Of a stretch of DNA of 64,000 nucleotides, positions 45,681-58,465 are shown piece by piece; the stretch's first letter is position 1, and each line of letters starts with the position of its first letter. The notes under the pieces are model-generated. The model was not told where the DNA came from and made no database searches. It saw only the letters and a list, made by a program, of their open reading frames with translations. The position numbers and the translations under genes were made by a program. Source of the stretch: Phaeosaccion multiseriatum (taxonomy: Eukaryota > Ochrophyta, other classes); contig OZ218952.1 of the NCBI GenBank assembly GCA_965112735.1, positions 3,844,001 to 3,908,000 on the forward strand, given 5' to 3'.

Positions 45681-48600
45681 GCGACGATGGTTGAGTAATC
45701 CGTCTGGTCTGGACTCACTCTCTTTCCCTCTCTCTCTCTCTCTCTCACAGTACTCGCACGAGTACAGCCACTGGAACGCTGCCGAGTCCCTGGGGGCGTG
45801 GCTGAAGCGCTACAACGTGCCCGCCCTCTTCGGTGTGGACACTCGTATGCTCACGAAACAGCTGCGCAACCACGGCTCGCTGCTGGGCAAGCTCGAGATC
45901 GGAGGGCAGGTGCGGTAGGGTATGGCCGGGTTAGGGTACGGAAGGAAGGAAGGAAGGAAGGAAGCTTCAGGGGACGAAGGACGGGAGGGAGGAAGGAGGA
46001 GAACCGACAACCATCGTAGAACAGTCGTAGGATGGTAGAGCGAGAGTAGGATGACCATGTACTGTGGTGTGCTGGTGTGCTGGCGTTGGATGGGAAGGAA
46101 GGAGTAGGAAGGATAGAGGGAAGCAAGGGGCGAGGAGGAGAAGGAGGAGGTTGTGGTCGGGACTCGACTCTGTTCAGTCGGCTCGTCGGCAGCGTCGGCG
46201 TCATTGAAGGCTGCACCTGCTTTGGTTGGTCGGCCGTTCCCTTCCTTGCTCACCGTAGGTCTACACCTCCCCTCTCTCTCCCCCTCGCCTCCCCGGCCCT
46301 GCCGCCCAATGTTGACCTTCTTGTAACCCAACTTGAACTGCCGACCCAACATGGGACAAATTGGGACCCCAATCTTACAGAAAGTGGAGTTCGAGAACCC
46401 CAACACACGCAACCTCGTGTCGGAGGTGTCCACCAAGGAGGTGAAGGTATACGGCAAGGGAAACTCCATCAAGATCCTCGCCTTTGACTGCGGAATGAAG
46501 TACAACATCATCCGGCACTTCGTTATTGAACAGAAGGTACGTACAAACTGACGTTACATGTAACTGTCACCGTTTCGCTCCTTTGTAACGTATATGTGCC
46601 AGAAGGACGTGTACTTGCAAGCAAGCGAGGCGAGTGGTGCGATTGAGTCATGATTTAAGAGTATTACTTTTATGCAAGCTTGGTACTTCCAAACTACATG
46701 GCATTCCCCGTAACCCCTTCCTCCTCCTCCTCCTCCTCCTCCTTTTCCTCCTCCTGCATCACCAACTGCTGCACTTCAGGTGGAGATGATAGTGGTGCCG
46801 TACGACTACGACCTGGAAACCAACCCCTCCAAGCTGTACTACGACGGAGTCTTCATCTCTAACGGACCCGGCGACCCCACCATGGCACAGGCCACCATCA
46901 AGTCTCTCAAGTGGCTCATGAATATCGACCAGGTGGGTGGAGCGATTGGTGGTACGAAGGGAGGGGAGGAAGGAAGGAAGGAAGGAAGGAAGGGAGTGAG
47001 TGAGGGAGAGAGGGAGAGAGGGGGCGTATGATCACACAAGGGAATGCCCTTGCTGCTCTGCTTCGTTTCGTCGCTTCCCTGGCCTGTGTCCTGACACCAG
47101 ACAGCCCCCCCCCCCCCTCCCGCTGTATTAAAGGTGGTGCCCATCTTCGGTATCTGCCTGGGTAACCAGCTGCTCGCCCTCGCCGCCGGAGCCAAGACGT
47201 ACAAGATGAAGTTCGGTAACAGAGGGGCCAATCAGCCCGCCATTGACATGCGCACCTCTTCTTGTTACATCACCCCGCAGGTTAGTAAGTCAGTGACGGA
47301 GTGAGGTAGTGAGTGAGCGAGTAGGTCAGTTAGTGAATGAACTGAGTGAGAGAGTGGGCAAAGCCCCCCGCTCTTGGCTCCCAGCTGCTCCTCTCCCCTT
47401 CTTTCTCCAATCTTGCCTCTTCGTCCCTCTCCCTCCCTCCCTCCCTGCTTCTCTCCCTACTCCGCCTCCCTCCTTTCCTCCCTGTGCAGAACCACGGCTT
47501 TGCTGTGGACAGCACGAGTCTCCCCGAGGGGTGGAAGACGTTCTTTGTCAATGCCAACGACTACTCCAACGAGGGTGAGCAAAAGCGGAAAGACACGGCA
47601 GGGCATGGCAGAGGAGGAGGGAAAGACAGGGCATGGCAGAGGAGGAGGGAAAGACAGGGCATGGCAGAGGAGGAGGGAAAGACAGGGCATGGCAGAGGAG
47701 GAGGGAAAGACAGGGCATGGCAGAGGAGGAGGGAAAGACAGGGTATGGCAGAGGAGGAGAAGGAGGAAAGGGGACAGAGCAGAGGAAGAGGAGACAGGGC
47801 AGTGCAGGGTAGGGCAGGGTGGGACAGGGGTGGAGCAGCAGAGAGGGGAAGGCAGAGGAGGAGGAGACGGGAAACGGCAAGACAGGGCAGAAGAGGGCAA
47901 GCAGAGGAGGAGGAGGAGGAGGAGGAGGAGACAGGCGAGGGCTTGGCAGGAGTGGGTAGCAGGAGGGTGTGATACAGCGGTAATGAAGGGGGGTTGCGAG
48001 GGGGGGGGGGGGGCGCAGCATGAGAGAGCGAAGTGACAGTACAGACTCCAACCACTTCTCACTCTCCTCGACTTGAAACTTACCACAACTAGTACCAACC
48101 AACCAAACCAATTCAACCCAACCCAACCCAAACCAACCCAAACAACCCAACCAACCCAACAGGAGTGATTCACGTGACCAAGCCATGGTCAAGCGTGCAG
48201 TTCCACCCTGAGGCAGCGGGAGGCCCTATGGATACAGCCTTCCTCTTTGAGTCGTTTGTGTCGAGCGTCAAGGGAGAGTCGCCCAAGCTGTCTCTGCTTG
48301 AGCCCCACATCTTTGAGCAAGAGACAGCAAAGAAGATCCTGCTGCTCGGCTCGGGAGGACTCAGCATTGGACAGGTGGGTAGTAAGTCAATGGGTGGGTG
48401 CGTGGGTGGATGCGTTGGTGGGTGGGGAAGAGGAGCTGGAGTTGCGAGTTGGAGTTTCGGTGCTCTAGACCTGCTGTCGGTCAATGTTTCCCTCAAGCCC
48501 CAGGGTAGCTTAAATTCACACCACCACCACGACACCACCTCAACAACAACATCACCACCACTTCGTACCCCCTACTCACACACCGTGACATGCATCTCCT

Positions 48601-50544
48601 CTCCCCTACTCATCACCTCCCCACATCACACACACACCACACACCACACTTCCCACAGGCCGGAGAGTTTGATTACTCCGGCTCGCAGGCCATCAAGGCG
48701 CTGAAGGAAGAGGGCATGGAGGTGGTGCTCATCAACCCGAACATCGCCACTGTGCAGACCTCTAAGCACCTCGGGGGGGCGTCTCCAGACAGGACCTACT
48801 TCCTGCCCGTCAAGGCTGATGTGGTGGAGCAGCTCATCATCAAGGAGAAGCCCGACGGCATTGTGGTGTCCATGGGCGGGCAGACGGCATTGAATGTCGG
48901 GGTGGAGCTCTTCAACAGCGGCATCTTGAAGAAGTACAATGTTAAGGTATGGGAGCGGGGAGGGAGGGGTAGGAAGGGGGGGGGGGGAAGGGAGGGGAGG
49001 GAGGGAAGAACCAAGCAGTGTTGCAAATTCCCCCGTGTGTACGTTCGTTATTGACTTACTGCGTGTGCGTGTGGGCATAGACAATCCTGGAATAGGCATG
49101 ACCGCTCATAGACAACAGTTCACTGCCCACTGTGTAGAGTGGCACTCCTGTCGCTTGACTCACTGACTTAGTTATTGACTTACTGACTGACCGAATCACT
49201 CACTGACTTACTGACTGCCTCACTGCATCACTGCCTCACTGACTTACTGCTTACCCTCTGCAGGTGATGGGCACCCCTATCCCTGCCATTGTGGCCACTG
49301 AGGATAGAGAGATCTTCGCTGCGAAGCTCGCAGAGATCAACGAGAAGATCGCCAGGAGGTGAGCAGGGGCGTCCTCTCCTCTGTCTGCCTTGGTACTACT
49401 CTCGCCTTATCAATCGCTGACTCTAGTCATTTTCTTGTCACTCCATCCTCCTCTTATGACTCCACCCCCCTCCTCCCCCCTTGCACCCACACTTACTTAG
49501 TATCTGCGCCGAGAACGTTGAAGACGGGCTTGAGGCTGCGAAGGAGATCGGCTTCCCCGTGCTCATCCGCGCCGCTTTCGCTCTCGGCGGACTAGGCTCG
49601 GGCTTCGCGCACGACGAGGAGGAGTTCAGGCAGCAGGCGTCGAAGGCCTTCGCCTACAGCAAGCAGATCATCATTGATCAGGTGGGGGGAAGTGTCAGGA
49701 CGCAGTGGCAGTGGCAGTGGGGGGGGGTGTGGGGGTGTGGGGGTAATGGTGAAGTCTGAAGGCAGGGCACGCGACTGGGAGAGCAAACACGCCACACACA
49801 CACATGCACGCACACGCATACGCGCGCACGCACTCTCTCTCACACTCACTCACACACACACACACGCACACACACACACACATATATACCCATACACACA
49901 TACATACCCACTTGCGTGTCGTGATGTTTCAGGACCTCCGCGGGTGGAAGGAGGTGGAGTACGAGGTGGTGCGGGACAATCGCGACAACTGCATCACGGT
50001 TTGCAACATGGAGAACTTCGACCCGCTGGTGAGTTACAGGGAGGGAGGATGGCAGTCGATGGGGGGCATTTTAGAGGCGTATGGGGAGGGAAGGGAGGAA
50101 TGGAGGGAGGGAGGGAGGGAGGGGGGTGGCACGGTGGTTATTCTTTTTGTCTCAGTATTTCTGTCTAGGTTTGCTGTGTGGCCCCTTAACGCGGGTTGAT
50201 GAACAAACTTTTAAATTTCACGAGTCTGAATGCATTAATGATGCATCAAAACCTCTGACGAACTGACCGCTAGTGGGACACACACGCACACACACAAAAG
50301 AACAGCAGTAGAGCATGAACTGATTGATTGGGTGATTGATTGATTGATTGATTGATTGACCACGCATGGGTCAAGGCAGAAGCAGAAGCAGTAGTGGTAG
50401 CAGTAGCGTCTCGTCCCCCGCCACAAACACCCCCATCCGCCTTTACTGTACTGCTGTGTGTGAGCTTATATAATATCCAAAACCTAATACCCCGCTCCAA
50501 CCCCACCCCCACCCACCACCCCCGCCGCTTCAACACCACTCTAA

Positions 50545-50575
<31 letters not shown>

Positions 50576-53500
50576 ACACTCGAACACGACTCCATCACCA
50601 TCCCAACGATAGGGTGTGCACACGGGAGACTCCATCGTGGTGGCTCCCTCCCAGACGCTCACCAACTCCGAGTACTTCAAGCTTAGAAAGACCGCCCTCA
50701 AGGTAAGCGAGTGGGCGGGTGGGTCACTGACTTATGGCCTGGCCAAGTGGCTGGCTGACTGACTGGCTGACGACTCATGGACTCCCTGACCAACTCACAC
50801 CAACTCACCAACTGCCGGCCTGCCCATACACCTTCTTGACTGCCTCGCAAAAAAAAGGTGGTGAGGCATCTCGGGGTGGTGGGTGAGTGCAACATTCAGT
50901 ACGCGCTCAACCCTACCAACGAGGACTTTTGCATCATCGAGGTGAACGCCAGGCTCTCTAGGTAAGAGACAAGGGTGTGTGTGTGTGGGGGGATGCGTGC
51001 GTGTGTGAGAGTGTGTGTGGGGGTGTTGACGTAAGCATGGGCGTGTGCGCCGGAGTGCGTGTGTGTGTGTGTGGGTGGGTGAGTGAGTGAGTGAGTGAGT
51101 GAGTGAGTGAGTGACTAACCCACCCGTACCCAACCCCCATCACCATCCCACCCCATCCAACGACACCCCCCAGGTCGTCTGCTCTGGCATCCAAGGCCAC
51201 GGGCTACCCCCTCGCCTACGTGGCGGCCAAACTGGCACTGGGCATTGACCTCGTGTCGATCCGCAACAGCGTGACCAAGAGCACGACGGCCTGCTTCGAA
51301 CCGTCCCTGGACTACTGCGTTGTCAAGGTGAGCCTTACCCTTGGAGAGTGTTGACGTTGAACCTTATATTAAGTGGCCTTGACCCCTTTTTAACACCACA
51401 TCCAGTCGTCGACACGAATCCTCTACTTGGTCGAGGTGTTGTGTGTATTAACAGAAGGCCTTCAACCCTTGACCCGCGTTGTGACTCCAGACTACCCCTT
51501 GGAGAACCTCATACAAGCTCAACAGAAACCCTTCCCCCCTTCCCCTTAATCCTTATCACTAACCGTTGGCACCACCTACGTACGGTTGCCAGATGCCCCG
51601 CTGGGACCTCAAGAAGTTCAGCAGAGGCATTTAACCCTCTGAACACTAACCATTTTCCCTCCCCTTTACACTACCCTACCTACCGTTGCCAGATGCCTCG
51701 CTGGGACCTCAAGAAGTTCAACAGGGTGTCCACGAAGCTCGGTAGCAGCATGACCAGCGTCGGAGAGGTGAGTGGGAAGGGAGGAGGGAGGAGGTTGAGT
51801 GTGTCAAGAGGGTGTGTGTGTGTGGGTTGCGTGTTTTGTGTGTGTGTAGATCTCGAATCGTACGTGATGGAAACTGAAGCTGCTTCTTGTGTACACTGCA
51901 TTGACACTGAAACCGCGGCGCATCACCTTGCCATGTCCTCACGAAGCACACACCCGTCCTCCCCTCCCCTCCCCTCCCCTCCCCTCCCTCTTCATAGGTG
52001 ATGAGCATCGGGCGAACCTTCGAGGAGGCAATGCAGAAGGCCGTGCGCATGGTCAATCCCGAGAGAGACGGCCTGGAGGGGTCCTGGACCAAGGGCAGCA
52101 CCCTGTCTTGGGAGGATCAGGTGGGTGGGTGGGTGGTTGTGCTTACCCTGGAGACGTCCTGGCACTCTTCTGATACCTCACCCTCGTCCTGACACCGGGT
52201 ACCTCACGCCTTATGTTCGTCCTGACACCTGATACTTTGCGCACCTCACAGTTTTTCTGATAGGCTGATGCCTCACACCCTGACCCTCACATCCCAACAC
52301 CTCGTCCTCTGCATGTCCTGACACCTGGTCCTCTGCATGTCCTGGACACCTCTCCTCAAACCCCTCTCCCCCCCTCGCGCGTCACGCCTGTCCTGACGCC
52401 CCTCGGACCCCTCACATCATCACACAACAGGTTGGCTTACCCACCGACCTGCGGCTCTTCGCCGTGCAAATGGCCCTCGAGGAAGGACACTCCATACAGG
52501 AAGTGCACGACGTGAGCAAGATCGACAAGTGGTTCCTCAGCAAGCTCGAGCTCATCTCAAACCTCAAGCGAGCAGCCACCAAGATTGGCTCCTTGCCGGC
52601 GCTGCCCGACGTGAGCCTGCGCACCATGAAGTGTGCGGGGTTCAGCGACCGTCAGATTGCCACCTACACGGGCAGCGAGGAGGCGGTGGTGAGGGAGAAG
52701 AGGGAGGCGGCGGGCATTCGGCCCTTTGTCAAACAGATTGACACCCTCGCGGCGGAGTTTCCGGCCGCCACCAACTACCTGTACCTCACATACGCCGCCA
52801 GGTAAGAGTACGTAAGAGGAAGTACGTACGTATTGCGTACGTAAGTGGGTGCGTAGGGTTACGTAAGAGAATGTGACGGCTGCGTAGGTGATGTTACGGA
52901 AGATGAAAGGGGGCCCTCCCCTTCGGAGGGGGGCGACTTTTTGCTCATATTTGTTTGTGCTCTTCGCGTTTCTCGCCGACGTTTCTGACTTGTTGCGTGT
53001 TGCTTTGCGTGTGTGTTTCCCCCTCGCTCCCTCCCTCCTCTCGCTCTCCCTCCCCATCCACTGCCATCCCTCCCCTCCCCTTCTCCTCTCCAGTGAGGAC
53101 GACATGGTGAAGGAGGACAAGGCCGTGATGGTGCTCGGCTGCGGGGCGTACTGCATCGGTTCCTCCGTGGAGTTCGACTGGTGTGCGGTGTCGTGCGTCA
53201 GGCAGATTAGGGCCATGGGTTTCAAGGCCATTGTGGTCAACTACAACCCGGTGAGTAGGTGTGGAGGAGGAGGGGTAAGAGGAAGGAATGGGAAAGGAGG
53301 GAATGTATAGGAAGAGGCGGTGGTCGTGTGCCTGCATGAGCTGACGTTGTTCCATCTTTCCCTTTCATCCCTCCCTCCTTCCCTCCCTCCCCTCTCCTCC
53401 CCTCCTCCCCTCCCTATACCCACACCCACCCCTGACAGGAGACCGTGTCGACAGACTACGACGAGAGCGACCGTCTCTACTTCGAGGAGCTGACCCACGA

Positions 53501-56500
53501 GCGCGTGTTGGACATCTACAACTTTGAAGCCGCTGCGGGAGTCGTCGTCTCTGTGGGGGGGCAGATCCCCAACAACTTGGCCGGGCCCCTCAACAACAGG
53601 TGAGGGAGTTGGTGATACAGAGGGAGTGAGGGAGGGGGGGAGGAGGGAAGGGAGGGGAGCGATAGTGAAGGGATAGAGAAAGGATAAGAGCACCATTGGG
53701 CGGTCAAAAACCCGAACCCCGACCAGCACTACCCGTGACCAGTGCAAGCCCCCCCTCTCGGCCCTCCCCTCCCCGACCCGACCCTCCCCGACCCGCCCCC
53801 CCCCCCCCACCAGCGGCGTGCACGTGTACGGCACCCACCCCGACAACATCGACCGCGCCGAGGACCGCGACAAGTTCAGTGCCATGCTCGATGGATTAGG
53901 TGTTGATCAGCCGGCCTGGGCTGCGCTCAAGTCCATTCCCGAGGCCATGGAGTTTGCGAGGAAGGTGGAGTTCCCGGTGCTGGTGAGTGAGAGGGGGAGG
54001 GAGGGAGGGAGGGAGGGAGGGAGGGAGGGAGGGAGGGAGGGAGGAGGAGATGGAGGGAGGAGGAGGAGGAGGAGGAGGAGGAGGAGGAGGACGGAAATTG
54101 GTCACATCGTAAGACGATGCAAAGCACACGGGCGCAGCAAGCAAACCCAATGCATGGCTGACCTACTTGCTCATTCCCCCTCCCTCTCCCCCGCCCCTAC
54201 CCTCCCCCCTCCTTACCCCCCACACAACCCACACCCCGCACCCTCCCTTCCCCCCCCCACAACCCTACTTCACCCCATCCCACCCAGGTGCGCCCCTCCT
54301 TCGTACTGTCCGGAGCCGCCATGGCCGTGGCGTCCAACGAGAAGGAGCTGAACGAGTTCCTGCTGAACGCAGGAGAGGTGGCGCAGGACAAGCCCGTGGT
54401 CATCTCCAAGTTCATTATGGACGCCAAGGAGATTGAGTTTGATGGGGTGGCGAGGAAGGGCGTGATTCTCAACTACGCAATCTCCGAGCACGTTGAGAAT
54501 GCAGGTACATACATTCCCATTGTTTCTTTACACTGACGAGTTGAGGGGGAGGGGGGGGGGGGGGGGTGAGTGTATTGTTCTTCTTCTTCTTCTTCTTCTC
54601 AAGTGTAGCGTGTTTTTCGTGACGCAGTCGGTCAAATCAGAAGTCAGCTTCGGTTTCAGTCCAGTCGGTCGGGTTCGTTTCACCATGCCTAGCTCTCTCG
54701 ACTCTTAGGAACCCCACTGTCCTGACACCCTCACTGTCCTGACACCCTCACTGTCCTGACACCCCCACTGGCCTGACCCCTCGTCCTCCCCCTCTCCAGG
54801 CGTGCACTCCGGAGACGCCACTCTCCTGCTGCCCGCGCAGAAGCTGTGGGTGGAGACGATCCGCCGCGTGAAGCGTGTGGCCGGGGCCATCGTGGAGGCG
54901 CTGCAAATATCAGGCCCCTTCAACATTCAGCTCATGGCCAAGGAGCAGGAGATCAAGGTGGGTGCATGGGTGGGTGGGTAGTATGTCAATGGGTGGGTTG
55001 GTGAGTTGGTGGGTGTGTTGGGTCCGGCTTACTGTCTGTCAACCAACACTGGACTGCACAAGCCGTTGTTGGTGGCTTGTTGGTTATACACACATACACA
55101 ACTCAAACACACGCACCCCCCCCCCCCCCCCCTCCACACACACGCACACACACGCAGGTGATTGAGTGCAACTTGCGAGCGTCGCGTACCTTCCCCTTCA
55201 TCTCCAAGACGCTTGACGCCAACTTCATCACCCTCGCCACCAAAGTGAGTGATTGATTGATTCGAGTGATTCATTCATGCATTTGACCGATGCTCTCATC
55301 ACCTGCCGTGTGACGGGTCTGTAATCGGTCGTTGTATGTCGTGAATCAAGGCCTGCGGCATGTCTAGCTCGCTCTTTCCCCCCTCCCTCTCCTTCTCCTC
55401 CTCCTTCTAGTCTCTCTCCCTGACCCTCTCTCTCCTCTCCCTCTCCCTCCCCCCCCCCTCCTCCCTCTGCACCCGCCCCTCCCCCCTCCTCCCCCTCCTC
55501 CCTCTCGTCCCATCTACAGGTGATGCTCGGCGTGTCTTCCGTCAAGGCCTACGACATCTCCCTGCTGGACATTGACTATGTCGCCGTCAAGGCGCCCATG
55601 TTCAGCTTCACTCGCCTCAGAGGCGCCGATCCCACTCTGGGAGTCGAAATGTCTTCCACCGGAGAGGTGGCGTGCTTTGGTCGCGACTCACACGAGGCCT
55701 TCTTGTACGCGCTGCGCAGTACGGGTTTCACCCTGCCCAGCACGGAGAAGGTCAGTGCAGTTTGCAGTTCCAGTGCAGTGTGGTTGGTGGCTTGGCTTGG
55801 TTGGTTCGGCAGACGAGTCAGGCAGTCAGGCAGTCAGGCAGTCAGGCAGGCATTAAGTGACAATACGCCATTGATGGAGTCCCACTCCATCAGTCATGGA
55901 GCCATGGAGCCAATTGCCCTCAACCCTCTATTCTCTTCCCCGCCCTCTCCTCCTCTCTCTGTATCTGTTTCCCCCCCTTTCTCTCTCTCTTCCCCGCCTC
56001 CCCCCCTCTCTGCCCCCCACCCTCCCCCCTTCTCTCTCCCCCTCCGATCTCTCTCTCTCTCTTTTTCTCTCATGACTATCGAGCAGGAGATTATGATCTC
56101 CTTCGCCGAGGACCGTTACAGAAACGAGTTCCTCCCCTCCCTCAAGGGCTTCATATCTCTCGGCTTCAAGTTTGTCGCCACGGAGGGCACCGCGCAGTTC
56201 TACGCAGAAAAGGGCGTGCACATGAAGAGCATGGTCAAGCCGTCCAGGAGATCCAGCGAAGAGGGAGCAACAAATGGCAGCAACGGCGACGATGGTGATG
56301 TGGTGAGCTACCTCAAATCCGGTGCGGTCGGGCTGCTCATCAACGTACCTGAGGGCACCAAGAGGGAGGATGAGATTACTGCCGGTTACCTGATGCGGCG
56401 TGCGGCGGTGGACTTCGGGGTGAGTCTCGTCACCAACGTCAAGTGCGCCATCCTGCTGGCGGACTCTCTGGTGCGCAAGACGGATGAGAAGATGACGCCC

Positions 56501-56551
56501 AGGTGCATCGAGGAGTTCTACAGCGCGGCCCACAAGGAGGCAGGGCTCTAA
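44180..56551 (+). CDS. Carbamoyl-phosphate synthetase, glutamine-dependent (GATase-CPSase fusion)
   Basis: Twenty-seven phase-consistent exons: 44180-44228, 44919-45050, 45340-45518, 45751-45909, 46381-46536, 46780-46932, 47134-47280, 47490-47574, 48163-48374, 48659-48946, 49264-49358, 49501-49681, 49933-50028, 50613-50702, 50858-50961, 51174-51327, 51693-51767, 51998-52120, 52431-52801, 53094-53250, 53439-53599, 53814-53982, 54288-54504, 54800-54957, 55158-55244, 55520-55750, 56087-56551; about 1497 residues. It makes carbamoyl phosphate from glutamine (or ammonia), bicarbonate and two ATP. The GATase domain has the nucleophile in FGICLGNQ and the His/Glu of VQFHPEA. Both ATP-grasp halves are present ([25 protein letters not shown]), then the C-terminal MGS-like domain, ending 12 residues after KTDEKM. 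There is no fused ATCase or DHOase, as in mitochondrial or urea-cycle-type enzymes. No clear transit peptide. The usual YRIG of the second half reads YCIG. Confidence 0.95.
45625..45682 (+). repeat. (GAT)n microsatellite
   Basis: About 18 GAT/ATG triplets in CPS intron 3, which begins with a GTGGGTGG array at the donor (45519-45562). Confidence 0.9.
47590..48162 (+). repeat. 27-bp tandem repeat and CCAAC array in CPS intron 8
   Basis: Five near-identical 27-bp units containing GGCAGAGGAGGAGGGAAAGA run from about 47605 to 47755. The 3' end of the intron (48095-48160) is an A/C-only run of CCAAC, CCCAA and CCAAA units directly before the acceptor, instead of a pyrimidine tract. Confidence 0.85.
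51540..51630 (+). pseudogene. Decoy duplicate of the start of CPS exon 17
   Basis: About 100 bp upstream of exon 17 the intron holds a second copy of its acceptor and first codons. TACGGTTGCCAG then ATGCCCCGCTGGGACCTCAA parallels TACCGTTGCCAG then ATGCCTCGCTGGGACCTCAA at 51681-51712. The copy reads [13 protein letters not shown] and then hits a stop, so using it would truncate CPS. Confidence 0.85.
52802..52890 (+). repeat. Donor-like GTACGTAAG cluster in CPS intron 19
   Basis: The intron opens GTAAGAGTACGTAAGAGGAA and repeats ACGTAAG or TACGTAC words at least five times in about 80 bp, comparable with 25580-25692. Confidence 0.8.
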
Positions 56552-57430
56552 AAGCAGAGAGGCCTCTAGAGGGAGGGTGAGGGAGGGAGGGAAGGAGATA
56601 GATGGGCTGGCGCTGGCGCTCTCTCTCTCCCCTATGCTGCTGCAGCCACCCCCATGTGGTGTGGCTGGTTAGTTGGGTTGGTTACTTGGCTAGGGAGGGA
56701 TGGAGGGAGGGAGGATAGTTGTGTCGGTGGAGCAGTGAGGGAGGGCCAAGACTCGGGGTAGATAGTGCCGGTACGGAAACCCTCATTGTTGTGCGTTTGC
56801 GTGCGGCAGCACAGCGAGGGGAGGGGAGGGGGTTAAATGGATTGATGAAGGCATGAATGCTTTGGGTGGGCGGAGGGGCATTGTTCTCGTTCGACTTTTC
56901 AAGTTGGGTGTAGAGATGAGAAGGAGTCTAGGAGGTAGGGTAATTGTGAAACACTTTACCATTACGTAAACTAATGTAGTAGTGTGGATAGGATGGAAGT
57001 TGTTGGGCGGGTGGTGGGCCTGTGACAGGAAAGCTGCGACCAAACTAAACCCCCGATAAATTATATTGATGCCGATTTTTTTTACTTTTCTCCTTTATTG
57101 TTCCCTTTACTACTGTAGTAAATAAGGCAAACTTTTTAACTTTTCTCTCAGCTCAAACTTGCTCGGTCCAGAGGAGGTGAGATCAACGTCATCACAGGCC
57201 GAGGCCGAGGCAGTGAGGGCGGCGTCAGCGTTCTCAAGCTCACGGTGCTGGCCTACTTGCAGGAGAGACAGGGCGTCGAAGCATGTGAAGACGAACACAA
57301 CCCGGGGATGGTGGTGATGCGGGTTGGTGGAGGAGGGCAGTAAGGGATGGAATTCTGGCTTGCTACCTCTTTCACTCACGTCTTCCTCACGCACTCGTCC
57401 CCCACACACCCATAAGTCAATGAACGTCCC
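56552..57430. other. Intergenic region after CPS
   Basis: GGGA-rich DNA to about 56740, then AT-richer sequence. A minus-strand open stretch at 57255-57118 (GQHRELENADAALTASASAC to a TAG) follows a possible acceptor, but no upstream partner exon was found, so it is not called a gene. Confidence 0.4.
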
Positions 57431-57735
57431 TCACGCACTCAGCACTCAGCAGCAGCAGGGGCTTCCCTCCTCGCACGTGTGCGCTTCCAGCACAAGGCGC
57501 TTGGCGGTGGCCTGGCCCTCACAAATGGCGGTGACCTGGCCCTCACAAATGGCGGTGGCCTGGCCCTCACAGATCACTTGCTCTACTTGTACTCGAGCGA
57601 GGTCCTTGTGCACAGGACCATGGGATTATGGCGGATGGGGTTGTTGAGAGAGAGAGAGAGAGAGAGCATACATCACGCGTTGGTACTCCACCTGCGGAGT
57701 CTGAGAGAGGGTACGGAGGGACAAATGCGTTATTG
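57430..57735 (+). repeat. Dispersed repeat, copy 2 (plus), with 24-bp minisatellite
   Basis: Inverted counterpart of 33300-33650. Three 24-bp units here against four there. A (GA)n insertion at 57648-57667 separates GTTGTTGAGAG from the ATACATCACGCGTTGGTACT end. Confidence 0.75.
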
Positions 57736-57739
57736 AGCT

Positions 57740-58090
57740 ATCGCCGATAGCTGCGCTATTGGCACACGCATCAATAATAGCTGATGGCGTGCCGGCTGTT
57801 GCCGGTAATCGTGCCAGCTGCTGGCGCCGGCGCTAGCTGGTCCCTTTCGCGCCGGCTGACCCCGGCAATACACTAGGAGGCCAGCTCAATCATGTCTTCG
57901 AATGTCTGGTGGTCAGAGGCGCAATAGCTGAGGGGGGGGGGTCGGGGGAATAGCTGGTAGCGTGCCTGCTGCTGCTGGCGCCGGCAATAGCTGGTAGCGG
58001 TGGCTGCCAGCGAATAGTAGCTGATGGCGTGCAGGCTGACGCCCGCGTTATCGATAGCTCAATCGTGCATCAGGGGTCGAAGATAGGCGG
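57740..58090. repeat. Degenerate AATAGCTG(G/A)TGGCGTGC repeats
   Basis: Five or more diverged units combining AATAGCTGATGGCGTGC, GGCTGTTGCCGG and TGGCGCCGGC. The block is bracketed by GAGCTATCGCCGATAGC at the left and GCGTTATCGATAGCTC at the right, which are themselves palindromic. Confidence 0.7.
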
Positions 58091-58107
58091 GGCCCGTTCA
58101 GAGGAAG

Positions 58108-58280
58108 CGCTCAACGACACCAGAAACGACACCGGAAACGACACCGGAATGCGTATATTTTGTTGCTGCGTGGCTCATATGATACTGCGGGTGACGCGCC
58201 ACCCTGTGTGCTATTGAAGTGAAGTGAAGTGAAGTGAGTGAAGTGAAGTGAAGTGAAGTGAAGTGAAGTGAAGTGAAGCT
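58108..58280. repeat. CGACACCGGAAA and (GAAGT)n repeats
   Basis: Three units of AACGACACCGGAAA at 58115-58150 and twelve GAAGT pentamers at 58216-58277. Confidence 0.9.
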
Positions 58281-58465
58281 GCTCGCATCCTGTTTCGCCA
58301 TCCTCACTCTCGCGGTCGTCTTCTCCTAGCTGCGGCACGAAGCAACTCTCGCCCTTATCGGGGCGGGCGCGCTTCCCCTTCCCATTCCAGCTTCTCCCTT
58401 CTCTTTGGTCCTAGCTAGCCTCTCTCGACACTGTAGCGTGGTCCCATCGCTACACTGCTATAACG

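Noticed and set aside
57110-57409. Small minus-strand gene after CPS
   Set aside because: An open tail and possible acceptor exist, but no partner exon or recognisable domain was found.
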